DNA of 64,000 nucleotides from NCBI GenBank assembly GCA_016699735.1, contig CP065008.1, positions 2,232,001 through 2,296,000 on the forward strand, read 5' to 3'. Each line of letters opens with the position of its first letter. The stretch's first letter is position 1. The notes beneath the pieces were generated by a model that was not told where the DNA came from, did not search any database, and was given only the letters and a program-made list of their open reading frames with translations. Made by a program: the position numbers and the translations under genes. Positions 55,736 through 64,000 of this stretch are shown piece after piece. This DNA is from Alphaproteobacteria bacterium (GTDB taxonomy: Bacteria; Pseudomonadota; Alphaproteobacteria; Micavibrionales; Micavibrionaceae).

Positions 55736-56662
55736 GTGAATAAACAGGATTATTGGTCCGCGCTGGGACGGGCCTTTTCCTTCGCTATGATCATGAACGG
55801 CACGGACGTGGACGCGCAAACCGCCCCGCCGCCGCCGCAACCTGTGCCTCTGGACAACTACCTCAACGGCGTCACGCAGAACAAGGGGATCAAGGCCGGA
55901 ACCTTCAGCGACGCGGACCGCCAGAAACTGGAGGCGCTGCGAACCGAATACCCGAACGTCCAGTTCGTCAAGCTTGGCCAGTTGGAAAAGTACCTGACCG
56001 TATCCGCCAACCATGCCGCCTTCAACCCCGCGCGGCAGGAGTTGACCATGACCCTGCTCAACATCGCCGAATACCGCAACAGCCTGCGGAATATTTATAT
56101 CACCCCGTTCGCCTCCTGGCCCACGCACACGGTCATCGCCTTCAACGGCACGAAACCCTCGGCGGACGATATCTGCGCCTTCGTCCCCAACAACGATGTC
56201 GCGGAAGCAAAATCCATCAGAATGATCCGCGACGCCGTCGGCAAGGATTTCAGGATCGACTGGGACAAGGCAAAGCAGACTCCGGCCTCCGGCACGCCGG
56301 AGGAACACCTCGTTTCGCAGCAGATCATCCCCACCAAACTGCCCACGCAGCTTTTCGATGCCCGCAAGCTGACCTGCGTCGTGGTGGATATGCCGGACTC
56401 CAGCGCGATGCGCCGCCTCGCCGAAGCCCCCGACGGCGCATGGGTGACGGTCATGAAGAACGGCCAGCTCGTGCACGATCCGGTGCCGCAGCCCGCCAGC
56501 GCCCCGGCCTTCAAAACTCAGCACACATTTTATAGACTCAAGCCATTCAAAAAAATGTGCTTCATCCGCTTGAGAATAAAACCATCCGGTTTGAATGATA
56601 AGCTCAGTATTCACATGATCCCCGTTCTATTCCAGCCTCGCGCTTTAGCCCATTTTTTATAG
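55736..56662 (+). CDS. Hypothetical protein whose 3' end runs into AT-rich DNA
   Basis: A 308-residue protein starting at a GTG with GGGGGAT six bases upstream; ATG 55718 and TTG 55712 are in frame. The N-terminus has a weak signal-like segment (ALGRAFSFAMIMNG), followed by a Pro-rich stretch. About 250 residues look like one folded protein (LTMTLLNIAEYRNSLRNIYITPF, TVIAFNGTKPSADDICAFVP). After about residue 260, near base 56515, the base composition turns AT-rich and the predicted residues become basic and unlike the rest, and the frame overlaps the gene at 56611-56946. The native end was probably lost here. Confidence 0.55.
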   Translation: MNKQDYWSALGRAFSFAMIMNGTDVDAQTAPPPPQPVPLDNYLNGVTQNKGIKAGTFSDADRQKLEALRTEYPNVQFVKLGQLEKYLTVSANHAAFNPARQELTMTLLNIAEYRNSLRNIYITPFASWPTHTVIAFNGTKPSADDICAFVPNNDVAEAKSIRMIRDAVGKDFRIDWDKAKQTPASGTPEEHLVSQQIIPTKLPTQLFDARKLTCVVVDMPDSSAMRRLAEAPDGAWVTVMKNGQLVHDPVPQPASAPAFKTQHTFYRLKPFKKMCFIRLRIKPSGLNDKLSIHMIPVLFQPRALAHFL

Positions 56663-56946
56663 ATGCTTTTTAGTGTTTCTTTATTAACCCCGATGAGTTT
56701 TTGGACGTCCTCATCTGAAATTCGAATACCATTTATCATTTCATTGAGTGAGTTATTGATAAGAACACACTCATCGGAAGAGTCCGAGGAATCATCAATA
56801 TGTGGCCATTGATCCAAAATATGATTGCTCGATTCTTCAGAGACGCCCAAACGTGTCCTCGCTCCCCTACCAAGAAGCGGGCGAACTACTTGTATAACCT
56901 TTTTAACGAGGTCCACTTCTTCATCAGAAAGGCTATTTTTTATCAT
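56611..56946 (-). CDS. AT-rich hypothetical gene
   Basis: A 111-residue, largely helical protein (LSDEEVDLVKKVIQVVRPLLG, DEDVQKLIGVNKETLKSIYKKW). The second half has the look of a helix-turn-helix-like unit (SDEDVQKLIGVNKETLKSIYKKWAKA), but there is no firm match. Its DNA is markedly AT-richer than the neighbours, and it overlaps the end of the 55736-56662 frame. A transferred gene is likely. Confidence 0.55.
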   Translation of the reverse strand: MIKNSLSDEEVDLVKKVIQVVRPLLGRGARTRLGVSEESSNHILDQWPHIDDSSDSSDECVLINNSLNEMINGIRISDEDVQKLIGVNKETLKSIYKKWAKARGWNRTGIM

Positions 56947-56974
56947 AAAAAAATAATTAAATATTATATGCAGA

Positions 56975-58366
56975 CTACATATGTATCTGCCGCTTATGCA
57001 CCGCGAGCGCGGCCTCTTTCACCACTTCGCTCAGCGTCGGGTGCGAATGGCAGGTCCGGGCGATATCCTCCGCCGTGCCCTGAAATTCCATGACGCTCAC
57101 GACCTCGGCCATCAGCTCGCCGACATTCGGCCCGATCATATGCGCGCCCAGAACGCGGTCGGTCTTGGAGCAGGAGAGAATTTTCACAAACCCCTCGGTC
57201 ATGCCCATCGCCCGCGCCCGCCCGTTCGCCATGAAGGGAAACTTCCCGGCCTTGTATTCGACGCCCGCCGCCTTGAGCTGCTCCTCGGTCTGGCCCACGT
57301 TGGCGACCTCCGGCCATGTGTAGACCACGCCCGGAACCAAATTATAGTCGATATGCCCGCTCTGCCCCGCGAGAATTTCGGCGAGGATCACGCCCTCATC
57401 CTCCGCCTTGTGCGCCAGCATCGGCCCCGCTATGACATCGCCGATGGCGAAGATGCCCTTCACGTTCGTTTCAAAATGCGAATCCACCGCAATCCGCCCG
57501 CGCTCGTCACGCGCAACGCCGACCGCATCCAGCCCCAGCCCGTCGGTATAAGCCTTGCGCCCGATCGCCATAAGAACGACTTCAGCCGAAAGCGTTTCCG
57601 CCTTCCCGCCAGCGGAAGGCTCGACAGTCAGATCGACGCCCTTCTTGGAGGTCTTCGCACCCGTAACCTTGGAAGACAGCTTGAACTCGATCCCCTGCTT
57701 CTTGAAGATCTTGAGCGCCTCCTTGCGGATGTCCATGTCCATACCGGGCAGGATATTGTCGAGATATTCGACCACCGTGACCGAAGCGCCCAAACGCCGC
57801 CACACGGTGCCAAGCTCCAGCCCGATCACGCCGCCGCCAATGACGATCAGCGATTTCGGCACAGCGGGAAGTTCCAGCGCACCTGTGGAGGAGACGATCT
57901 GTTTTTCATCAATCTGTATGCCCGGAAGCGTAATGACATCCGACCCCGTCGCGATGATGATATTCTTCGCGCCGTAAGTCTCCTGGCCCACGCGCACTTT
58001 CCCCGGCGCGGTGATTTCGCCCGTGCCCTCAATCCGCGTGATCTTGTTCTTCTTGAACAGATAGTCGATCCCCTTGACGTTCGTGTCCACCACCCCGTCC
58101 TTGAATTTCATCATGGTCTTGAGATCCAACTCCAGCTTGCCGGTCTTGATGCCGATGCCGGAAAAATGCACGGCGGCATCCTCGAATTTTTCCGAGGAAT
58201 GAAGCAAAGCCTTGGAGGGGATGCACCCGACATTCAGGCAGGTTCCGCCCAGCGTCTTGCGCTTCTCCACGCACGCCACGCTCATGCCCAGCTGAGCGCA
58301 GCGGATCGCCGCCACATAACCGCCCGGCCCCGCGCCGATCACGATGACATCGAATGAATTGGACAT
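56975..58366 (-). CDS. lpdA: Dihydrolipoyl dehydrogenase (E3)
   Basis: A 463-residue flavoprotein that reoxidises the lipoamide of 2-oxoacid dehydrogenase complexes with NAD+. The redox cysteines Cys43 and Cys48 are in GGTCLNVGCIPSK, FAD-binding GAGPGG at residues 11-16, NAD-binding GGGVIGLELG in the middle and the catalytic pair His442 and Glu447 in HSHPTLSE. No other complex gene is adjacent. Confidence 0.97.
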   Translation of the reverse strand: MSNSFDVIVIGAGPGGYVAAIRCAQLGMSVACVEKRKTLGGTCLNVGCIPSKALLHSSEKFEDAAVHFSGIGIKTGKLELDLKTMMKFKDGVVDTNVKGIDYLFKKNKITRIEGTGEITAPGKVRVGQETYGAKNIIIATGSDVITLPGIQIDEKQIVSSTGALELPAVPKSLIVIGGGVIGLELGTVWRRLGASVTVVEYLDNILPGMDMDIRKEALKIFKKQGIEFKLSSKVTGAKTSKKGVDLTVEPSAGGKAETLSAEVVLMAIGRKAYTDGLGLDAVGVARDERGRIAVDSHFETNVKGIFAIGDVIAGPMLAHKAEDEGVILAEILAGQSGHIDYNLVPGVVYTWPEVANVGQTEEQLKAAGVEYKAGKFPFMANGRARAMGMTEGFVKILSCSKTDRVLGAHMIGPNVGELMAEVVSVMEFQGTAEDIARTCHSHPTLSEVVKEAALAVHKRQIHM

Positions 58367-58466
58367 GACTTAAACCTCCGCCAAGGGGTGAAATTTCGTG
58401 CCCGTGTTATAGAACAGCGGCGCGGGAATGAAAAGCCCGTCTTCGTGGAAAATTGACTATGGAAAA

Positions 58467-59081
58467 TTAAGGATTAGGCGGATCGAAAGTCCCGTGTTGC
58501 TCTTTCCCGTCCTGATCGGCCGTCATCAGAATAATCATCCGTTGCTGCTCGCCCATCGCGTTGTCGATCCCGCGGTAGACCTGAAAGAAAAATTCATCCG
58601 GCCCGTCCACCAGACCCTTGAGCTTGTCGCGGAAAAAATCGATGCTCCGGCGCTCCTCGACTTCATCAAGAGCGTGTTCGTCCACCTCAAGCTTGGCCAG
58701 TTCCTCCGGCGGCAATGTCTCGGCATAATCAAGATAGCCCCGAATATAATCCGCCGCCCGCACGGAAACCTTCTGCTGATCGACCGTGAACGCGATCATC
58801 GGGTCCGCCCGCAGTCCGCTCAGCCCGATATGAAGAGTATTCTGCTCGCCCGCTCCGGGCCCGGTCGCCACGCCCCGGAAAGTTGCCGGAAGGTAAATTT
58901 CGTTGCCACCAGCTTGAGGAACGCCAGCATTATCATAAAGTAAAATCGCCGACCCTCCGCCGTTGCCGAGATCAACACGGTCATGCGTCGTGAAGGGCGA
59001 AGGCCGGAACGTGCGCTTGTCGAAGACGATTTTGGTAATGTTATTCGTTATATCTCTCCCCTGCCTACAGCCTGATATCAA
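58467..59081 (-). CDS. Hypothetical protein with unclear start
   Basis: A roughly 204-residue protein with segments such as RADPMIAFTVDQQKVSVRA and PDEFFFQVYRGIDNAMGEQQR. There is no ATG near the expected beginning: after the preceding gene the first in-frame options are a TTG at 59081 (inside the last codons of the neighbour) or rarer ATA/ATT codons near a GGGGAGAG box at about 59054-59063. The coordinates therefore show the TTG. Downstream frame is clean and codon use is normal. Function unknown. Confidence 0.55.
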   Translation of the reverse strand: MISGCRQGRDITNNITKIVFDKRTFRPSPFTTHDRVDLGNGGGSAILLYDNAGVPQAGGNEIYLPATFRGVATGPGAGEQNTLHIGLSGLRADPMIAFTVDQQKVSVRAADYIRGYLDYAETLPPEELAKLEVDEHALDEVEERRSIDFFRDKLKGLVDGPDEFFFQVYRGIDNAMGEQQRMIILMTADQDGKEQHGTFDPPNP

Positions 59082-61887
59082 GGTCTTCCTGCGGCTCCAC
59101 CCGTTCATACGGATCGATGCCCCCGGCCTCGAACACATCCCGGATCGTCGTTTGGGGAGCGATGGATTGTCCGCCAAACTTCATCAGCCAATAATAATGG
59201 TCGTGCTTGATCGGCTCAAACGGGAACGCGGTATCCTGAGGTATTGGAACCGGATAATAGCGCAGCGGACGCCCGGTGATGGCGGCACCGATCCCCATCA
59301 TCTCCTGCACGGTTTCGCATACATAAATCTGGTCCATTTCGCCGCGCCGCTCAAGAAGATCGATCAGGGCGCCATGGGGGTATATCTGTCCTGCCGTCGT
59401 CTGCCGCGGTCGGTTCTGGATAATCATATGGACATTCTCCATACCCGGAACGCCCGCGTCCTTAAGCGCAAGAACGCCCGCGATTTCCTGCAGCCCGCCG
59501 ATCCCGTTCGCCTGCGCCACCACGATTTTCGGCATCCGGTAATTCAGGGCAAGCTTGTGGAGTTCAAGAAGCTGTTCGATCCGCACGAAAATATCCGGCG
59601 CCACGACCGCGTGCCCCTCACCCCTGAAGGCAGTCATTTCCCGGATCGGCCAGCCCTCCGTTTTCATGGCGTAGGGATCCTGGACACCCTGCACGGACGT
59701 ATCAAACCCCTCACGGTTCAACTGCAGTCCTCCGAAGACGTGCCAACCCATCGGGTTCTGCGCCCCCATCCCGCTCATAAGCCCGTAACCGTTCAAGCCC
59801 CAGTTCACTGCGGCGCTGTAGGCATCCTCGTTATCATCAGGATGGGCAGAACTCGCCGAGAGCAGAAACGTGACCATCGGCTGGTCGGTCTCCGGCAAGG
59901 GCTTATAGGGACTGCTGGCATATTCGCTGACCGGAACATGGCACAAGCTCATATTCTGGATAAAGCGGGCCGCGCTATCGACTTTTTGCGCCCGGTTGTA
60001 AAGGCGGTGCGGATCCTGCGTCACCATCGCCGCCCTTTTGAGATGGTCGAAGATAACCTCGACTTCGGGGCGCTCCTTGCCCGGCGGCGAATAGATGACC
60101 ATCGGATGCCCGTTCACAAACGGATCGCGCAGTTGCTTCGCCACATAAATGCTTGAGGGCAGGAAAACGCGGGACATCCAGAAATTCTCGCCCTCCGCCA
60201 GCGGCACTTGCGGGAAAAAGAAGGCGGGCGTACTCCGGATCGTGCGCCGCACCTGATCGAAGCTGGCGACGGGTTTAGGGACAACATCAAGCTTTAAGTC
60301 CTGCTTTTTCAGCGCATCGGGCAAAGGACTGCCTTTGGGAAGCGGCCAGGGACAGAGCACAGACATATTTTTGACCGCTCCGAAATCATTCATCAGGTTC
60401 AGCGGTTTCTTGGGAACTTTTCCAGCCCGGGCCAGAAGCATGACGGCCCCGGAAATCGCCAACCCTTCTGCAATCCACGGATCGCAATCCTCTTCAATCT
60501 CCGCAACGGTTTTAAGCGAACCTTCCGGCTTCTGGAAATGCCGTTGCGTTTTGTGCATATGGTAATCCGGCCTCGGATCGAAGACGATCTCCATCTTCGC
60601 CTTGTTCTTGAAGGCATAATAGACAGGATCATCGGGATTTTTCTGCGCCAAAGGAGCCACAAGGATCACGCAGTTATCCGTCAGTCGCAAGTCAACAGGG
60701 CCATTCATTTCTGAAAACGCCTGTCTCAACTTGTGGTACCCGTCCTCCTTGCGCCCCATGCGCTGCGCCACGGGCTTGGTCTCCGACCCCGGAAATTCGG
60801 AAAACGGATGCGTCAGATGCCGGACCGGCATCATGGTCATCGTATCACGGATACGCTCATCCGCTAGGCTTTCTCCGCCATCCGCCACCATGATAAAAGC
60901 CGTTTCCCGTGTCAATCCGATCTTGGCCAGTTCAGAGTCCAAAGACGGCTCCGCCAGCTTGTCCTTGAGGGTGGCCTTGAGTTTATCCAGCGCATTGCCG
61001 CCGAAGCTCCATGTCAATTCGGGCGCGTGCTGGCTATGCCCGAGAAGCTCATTGGAATGCCGCACAGTCATATCCAGCCTGTGCCTCCCGACCGTGCGCT
61101 GGATATCCTCCTCTTTCTCTTCACTGCTCGTTTCGAAGAAAAGACTTTGATAAAGCGGGGGAAGAATGGAGAGATCACGGCCCAAGTGATAGCCCAGCGC
61201 CATGACCTTAGCGATCCCGCCCTTGGGCGCCTCGCTGACCACCAGCCGCCCCTTGATGCCCTTCCGGAGAAGCTCGTCGTTCAGCCAGTCCACGCCTTCC
61301 TCGTATTGAAGGTCCAGCATTTCTAGCAACGGCGTAAATCGCTCGGTCGAGTTGTCGATAAAAACCGCATGGCCGGATTTAAACTGGCCCTCCATCATCA
61401 TCCTGAGCGCCTGTACGCTCTGCGCCAGCGAAACCATATCCCCCTTGGCGTGGAGAAACAGGTTGTTCGACCGCTGATGCAGCTTGCCAAAATCCTCGGG
61501 ATGCCTGAAATGCGGATCGGCCCCGGCGACCGCAACGTTGGTGATCGACGACAGCGAACACCCGCGCATGAACGAGTCCTTGGCTATCACAAGATTCGTA
61601 TGCAGCGGATGCACGGACGTATGGGCCTGAAGGATCAGGGAATCCTGGCCGAGTTTTTGTTCCTCCGGGGTGATGTAATACAGCTCAGGCTTCGAATCGA
61701 GATTGCGGTCATAGGTTCTCTCGTAGGAACCCGGATAAAAGGCATGAATCTGCTCAATCCATTGCAACCCATGACGCGTGTCAGGATCAAGATGAAGCTT
61801 ATGGCCGCTCAGCAGACGGGCAAGAGTCCCCTCGATTTCCTCAAGAGACCTGTGTATACGCGAAAAACTGTCAGCAGACGCCCACAT
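59065..61887 (-). CDS. Large protein with a degenerate LOG-like C-terminal domain
   Basis: A 940-residue soluble protein. Residues about 665-860 resemble the LOG/TIGR00730 fold: LLSASSAHPDDNEDAYSAAV, then GLMSGMGAQNPMG, and VAQANGIGGLQEIAGVL where the family has PGGxGTxxE; the PGG is changed to ANG and GT to GG, so catalysis may be lost or altered. Upstream, residues about 330-385 (FIMVADGGESL, FPGSETKPVAQRMG) faintly recall the Ham1/RdgB nucleotide pyrophosphatase fold, but this is tentative. A nucleotide-related role is inferred. The gene reads into the 58467-59081 gene. Confidence 0.65.
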   Translation of the reverse strand: MWASADSFSRIHRSLEEIEGTLARLLSGHKLHLDPDTRHGLQWIEQIHAFYPGSYERTYDRNLDSKPELYYITPEEQKLGQDSLILQAHTSVHPLHTNLVIAKDSFMRGCSLSSITNVAVAGADPHFRHPEDFGKLHQRSNNLFLHAKGDMVSLAQSVQALRMMMEGQFKSGHAVFIDNSTERFTPLLEMLDLQYEEGVDWLNDELLRKGIKGRLVVSEAPKGGIAKVMALGYHLGRDLSILPPLYQSLFFETSSEEKEEDIQRTVGRHRLDMTVRHSNELLGHSQHAPELTWSFGGNALDKLKATLKDKLAEPSLDSELAKIGLTRETAFIMVADGGESLADERIRDTMTMMPVRHLTHPFSEFPGSETKPVAQRMGRKEDGYHKLRQAFSEMNGPVDLRLTDNCVILVAPLAQKNPDDPVYYAFKNKAKMEIVFDPRPDYHMHKTQRHFQKPEGSLKTVAEIEEDCDPWIAEGLAISGAVMLLARAGKVPKKPLNLMNDFGAVKNMSVLCPWPLPKGSPLPDALKKQDLKLDVVPKPVASFDQVRRTIRSTPAFFFPQVPLAEGENFWMSRVFLPSSIYVAKQLRDPFVNGHPMVIYSPPGKERPEVEVIFDHLKRAAMVTQDPHRLYNRAQKVDSAARFIQNMSLCHVPVSEYASSPYKPLPETDQPMVTFLLSASSAHPDDNEDAYSAAVNWGLNGYGLMSGMGAQNPMGWHVFGGLQLNREGFDTSVQGVQDPYAMKTEGWPIREMTAFRGEGHAVVAPDIFVRIEQLLELHKLALNYRMPKIVVAQANGIGGLQEIAGVLALKDAGVPGMENVHMIIQNRPRQTTAGQIYPHGALIDLLERRGEMDQIYVCETVQEMMGIGAAITGRPLRYYPVPIPQDTAFPFEPIKHDHYYWLMKFGGQSIAPQTTIRDVFEAGGIDPYERVEPQEDLDIRL

Positions 61888-62078
61888 CCCAAACCGTTAT
61901 TATATCCCGCATTTTACGCTGTTCAGCTTAATATTCTTTACCATATTTTTTGTTAGGGAGAAAAGAAAAAGTTCCTTCTCGGTAAAATTTGGCAAAAAAA
62001 CACAAATAACGCTGTATTTACAAAGCATTAAACCGTATCGTAGCCCATAGTTAAAGACAACGAGTCATCAACCCCGCC

Positions 62079-63038
62079 ATGCCCGCCAACCCCTTCAAAA
62101 AAATGGAAAAAGCTCTGGAGATCGAGAGCAAAAGCACCCACCCCGTGCATAAGGTCGGCGCACTGCTCTGTGGGCAGGATATCGGCAAATCGAACTTCGA
62201 GCGCGGCCACGCGAATTTCTGGCCCACCCCCCTCGCGGAAAAATTCGCCCCCGACGAAAAGCTCGGCAACGCCAGCACGACCGTCCACGCCGAAATCGCC
62301 GTGATCCTCAACGCCCCCGGCACGGAGGGCGCGGACCTTTACGTCACCGACCTGCCCTGCCCCAACTGCGCGAAATCCATCGCGGAGGCGCGTATCGGCA
62401 CGGTCTATATTGACTCCCACGCGCATGAAACCCCGCTCGGCAAAAAGATGGAGCCGTATTTCAACGGCATCTCGCGCCCACTCCTCGAATATGCGGGCGT
62501 GAACCTGCTGGAAATGAACCGGGAAAAGCGCACGATCCAGCCGTGGGTCGAGATTTCCGAAAGCGCGGTCATCCCCGTCGAAAAACCCGTGGAGATGACC
62601 CTGATCGGCCCGAAGGACATGACGGCAGAGAAATTCGAAAAGCTCATCGCCCACGCGCACGAGCGTTACGGGGACGAGCCGTTTGTTGTGGGATTCGCAC
62701 ACACGCGCCTCGGCTCCCGCGCCGCGCTGACCGTCCGCCCGCACCGCGCCATCGGGCTGGATGAAGAGCGGGAGGCCGCCCTCGCCCCGCTGCTGGAGAA
62801 ATACAGCCTGACCCTCCAGCCGCTCGACCGCGCTTTGATTACGGCGGCGCGTTACGGCCTGACCATCGAGCCGGAATTTTTATACTCCGCCCACGTGCCG
62901 ACTGCCCGCGAATTCGTGAACCTCATCGGCGCGAACATCACGCGCATCCGCATCGGCGATGAAACCAAGGGCCGCGATGAATGGAGCCTGAAGGCTTTGG
63001 GGCAGGTGCGGGAGAGAGGGATTTTGGAGGTTGGATGA
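62079..63038 (+). CDS. CMP/dCMP-type deaminase with C-terminal extension
   Basis: A 319-residue protein. The zinc-dependent cytidine/deoxycytidylate deaminase signature is at residues 70-97: HAEIAV (His70 binds zinc, Glu72 is the proton shuttle) and PCPNC (Cys94 and Cys97 bind zinc). The remaining 200 residues are an extra domain not present in short deaminases, rich in basic and hydrophobic segments (GDEPFVVGFAHTRLGSRAAL). It might act on a nucleotide, a nucleobase or tRNA. Single gene before the AAA ATPase. Confidence 0.8.
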   Translation: MPANPFKKMEKALEIESKSTHPVHKVGALLCGQDIGKSNFERGHANFWPTPLAEKFAPDEKLGNASTTVHAEIAVILNAPGTEGADLYVTDLPCPNCAKSIAEARIGTVYIDSHAHETPLGKKMEPYFNGISRPLLEYAGVNLLEMNREKRTIQPWVEISESAVIPVEKPVEMTLIGPKDMTAEKFEKLIAHAHERYGDEPFVVGFAHTRLGSRAALTVRPHRAIGLDEEREAALAPLLEKYSLTLQPLDRALITAARYGLTIEPEFLYSAHVPTAREFVNLIGANITRIRIGDETKGRDEWSLKALGQVRERGILEVG

Positions 63039-63104
63039 GCAGGCGCTGGAATATTAAATGTATAACCCTGTATTATAACGAAAATAAATAAGAGGTAATA
63101 AAAA

Positions 63105-64000
63105 ATGTATTTTAAGCGGATCCAGATTGAAAATTATGGCCCGTTAAAGGATTTGGATATTAACTTCCCTTTTTATAACACTGGAAAACCAAAGCCATTA
63201 ATCATTGTCGGTAAAAATGGGAGCGGAAAAAGCATTTTTTTATCCCACTTAGTAAACGCACTTACGTTAACAAAAGCAAAAATTTACCCTAGTACAGAAG
63301 TTGAGGATGGAAAGGTTTATAAGTTAAGAAGTGCTAATTATATTACTACTGGTCAGAATTATGCTTTTATGAAGCTTCACATAAGTGATGGACTAGAATT
63401 TTACGAATGGGTATTGCGTCACTCTAAAAAAGATTTTGAAGATATTTACCAATTTACACCTGCAAGAAGAGAATGGACGCAAATTCCAGATGCACAAAAC
63501 TCAATAATAGAAAATAACTTTGAACAAAAATCTGATGAACTTAAAAAATTTGTCGATGAAAATTGCAGTCTTTACTTTCCACCGAATAGATTTGAAGAAC
63601 CAAGCTGGCTCAATGAGTTCAACTTGTTAAGTAAACCAGAGCATACTGATAAAAACAGGATAGTGGGTAAATCGAGTAGAAACATTATTTGTCACTCTCC
63701 ATTAAAAGCAAACATGAATTGGCTTTTTGATCTCGTGCTGGACAGAGAGCTTTATGAAAAACAGATAATTAACATCCCTCTTCCGAATGAAAATGAAATA
63801 ACTATACAGATGCCTGTTTTTCAAGGATACCTAGGTCCATCACATACAGTATATGAAGAGGCGCTTAAATTACTTCGTGTAATACTTAAAGATGAAAATC
63901 TGCGTTTTGGCGTAGGTAATCGTCAATCACGAGTTATGTCCATAATGAAGGAAAAAAAGACCTATGTTCCACACATATTTCAACTTTCTACAGGGGAAAC
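63105..64000 (+). CDS. AAA ATPase (SMC/OLD-like), cut by the window edge
   Basis: An open frame of at least 298 codons from an ATG with AGAGG upstream. It begins with FKRIQIENYGPLKDLDINF, the usual start of RecF/SMC-type ATPases, followed by Walker A GKNGSGKS (residues 36-43). The frame runs off the window at QLSTGE, which is the ABC-signature-like LSxGE motif before Walker B. Sequence between is about 240 residues of insert, as in AAA_15 and OLD-type ATPases. The gene is markedly AT-rich, unlike the GC-rich deaminase beside it, so it was probably acquired. Such ATPases often belong to phage-defence operons with a nuclease or effector gene downstream. Confidence 0.85.
   Translation, partial: MYFKRIQIENYGPLKDLDINFPFYNTGKPKPLIIVGKNGSGKSIFLSHLVNALTLTKAKIYPSTEVEDGKVYKLRSANYITTGQNYAFMKLHISDGLEFYEWVLRHSKKDFEDIYQFTPARREWTQIPDAQNSIIENNFEQKSDELKKFVDENCSLYFPPNRFEEPSWLNEFNLLSKPEHTDKNRIVGKSSRNIICHSPLKANMNWLFDLVLDRELYEKQIINIPLPNENEITIQMPVFQGYLGPSHTVYEEALKLLRVILKDENLRFGVGNRQSRVMSIMKEKKTYVPHIFQLSTGE

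Overview
The window looks like chromosomal DNA from an alphaproteobacterium. The supporting evidence is an atpHAGDC cluster without the F0 genes, a class I lysyl-tRNA synthetase (a type shared with archaea and found in many Alphaproteobacteria), a DUF484-xerC pair, GC-rich housekeeping genes, and REP-like palindromes with a CCGGCCTTCGCCGG core. A deep-branching, Micavibrio-like lineage would fit, but that is an impression rather than a proven placement.

Layout. 0-4 kb: a DUF1287 secreted protein, purB, bacterioferritin (bfr) and, after one opposing gene, its ferredoxin partner bfd behind a Fur-box-like site, then a periplasmic cyclophilin. 4-12 kb: mostly envelope proteins of unknown function on the minus strand (a coiled-coil membrane protein, three lipoproteins, a small membrane protein, a pentapeptide-repeat protein), a 37-residue histone H1-like peptide, and two tandem paralogous secreted proteins. 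12.3-19 kb: an accessory stretch with an orphan Phd-like antitoxin, a TacA/TacT-type toxin-antitoxin pair with a perfect palindromic operator, a BglII/BstYI-like restriction enzyme with an MT-A70 methyltransferase, and a RES-domain gene overlapping uvrB. 19-25 kb: a membrane-anchored protein with calcium-loop motifs, lysS, two copies of a roughly 315 bp repeat flanking a hypothetical gene, and a nitroreductase. 25-34 kb: a DinG/XPD-like helicase, a large hypothetical protein, pabB, pabA, a LOG-family enzyme and a lipoprotein.

34-40.7 kb holds the F1 ATP synthase genes (delta, alpha, gamma, beta, epsilon, all minus strand), unusually interrupted by a PAP2 phosphatase between atpG and atpD and by a small secreted protein between atpD and atpC. 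40.8-46.3 kb is the most unusual locus: three TraX-like integral membrane acyltransferases, a membrane-embedded spermidine-synthase-like protein and an isoprenylcysteine/phospholipid methyltransferase-like membrane protein. They suggest a set that modifies a membrane lipid, small molecule or surface peptide by acyl, methyl and possibly aminopropyl transfer.

46.3-64 kb: priA, an FAD oxidoreductase, two tandem related hypothetical genes, a transaldolase, a TylF-like methyltransferase, DUF484-xerC, two low-complexity proteins, a gene whose 3' end runs into AT-rich DNA, lpdA, a 940-residue protein with a degenerate LOG-like C-terminal domain, a CMP/dCMP-type deaminase and, at the right edge, the first ~300 codons of an AT-rich AAA ATPase that may open a defence or mobile region. 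No tRNA, rRNA, CRISPR array, insertion sequence or phage structural genes were recognised.
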